This document shows, piece by piece, positions 6,880 to 6,960 of a stretch of DNA of 6,960 bases. The notes below the pieces were generated by a model. The model searched no databases and was not told the DNA's origin. It saw only the letters and a program-made list of their open reading frames with translations. Both the position numbers and the translations under genes were made by a program. The stretch comes from Rikenellaceae bacterium (GTDB lineage Bacteria; Bacteroidota; Bacteroidia; Bacteroidales; UBA932). The stretch covers positions 2,241-9,200 of the forward strand of contig DOSU01000006.1 of the NCBI GenBank assembly GCA_003513895.1, read 5' to 3'. Position 1 is the first letter of the stretch; each line of letters starts with the position of its first letter.

Positions 6880-6960
6880 TCCCAAAAATTTCGCAGACTT
6901 GCTTTTTCTAGAAACCCAACACTTAGAATACCAAGTAGTTGCTAAAAGTGAAGAGGGCTC

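Noticed and set aside
6761..6960. Plus-strand open frame at the right edge as a coding gene
   Set aside because: It has no ATG or GTG start, overlaps the N-terminus and promoter of the exported-protein gene, and begins with low-complexity lysine/arginine codons. It is kept only as an observation.

Overview
The window reads as a chromosomal segment from a member of the Bacteroidota, most likely Bacteroidales. The LepA protein ends in the form I recall for Bacteroides-type LepA. Transketolase is split into two adjacent genes. Putative -7 elements of the Bacteroidetes type (TAnnTTTG) precede three genes, and clear Shine-Dalgarno sequences are lacking. One large exported protein combines macroglobulin-like domains with a TonB-plug-like domain, an architecture typical of this phylum. 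No mobile element, CRISPR array, rRNA or tRNA gene was recognised.

Layout. Positions 2444 down to 1 (minus strand) form what looks like one operon: transketolase N-terminal subunit (1599-2444), transketolase C-terminal subunit (621-1577), an ECF-type sigma-70 factor (65-607), and the first codons of a further gene that runs off the left edge (1-34). The gaps are about 21, 13 and 30 nt, with no terminator or Bacteroidetes-type promoter seen between the genes. A 103-nt divergent intergenic region (2445-2547) separates this operon from lepA (2548-4335, plus strand), which encodes the ribosome-binding translational GTPase EF4. The octamer TATCTTTG occurs once on each strand there, each about 28 nt upstream of the start codon it would serve. 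lepA converges, with only 7 nt between stop codons, on a large minus-strand gene (4343-6823) for an exported protein of about 826 residues with macroglobulin-like domains and a barrel-less TonB-plug-like domain. Its promoter is the best match in the window. The last 80 or so bases (about 6880-6960) hold no gene I can support.

How the genes relate. The two transketolase subunits together make one ThDP enzyme: the pyrophosphate/metal-binding half is in the first gene, and the catalytic glutamate and C-terminal domain are in the second. The sigma factor appears to share their transcript, so its level may be tied to central carbon metabolism expression, and the truncated next gene may encode its partner. 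lepA and the exported protein are functionally unrelated neighbours as far as can be seen. Nothing here is a clearly new system. The points most worth checking are the plug/macroglobulin protein, the placement of the ECF sigma gene behind transketolase, and the unexplained right-hand end.
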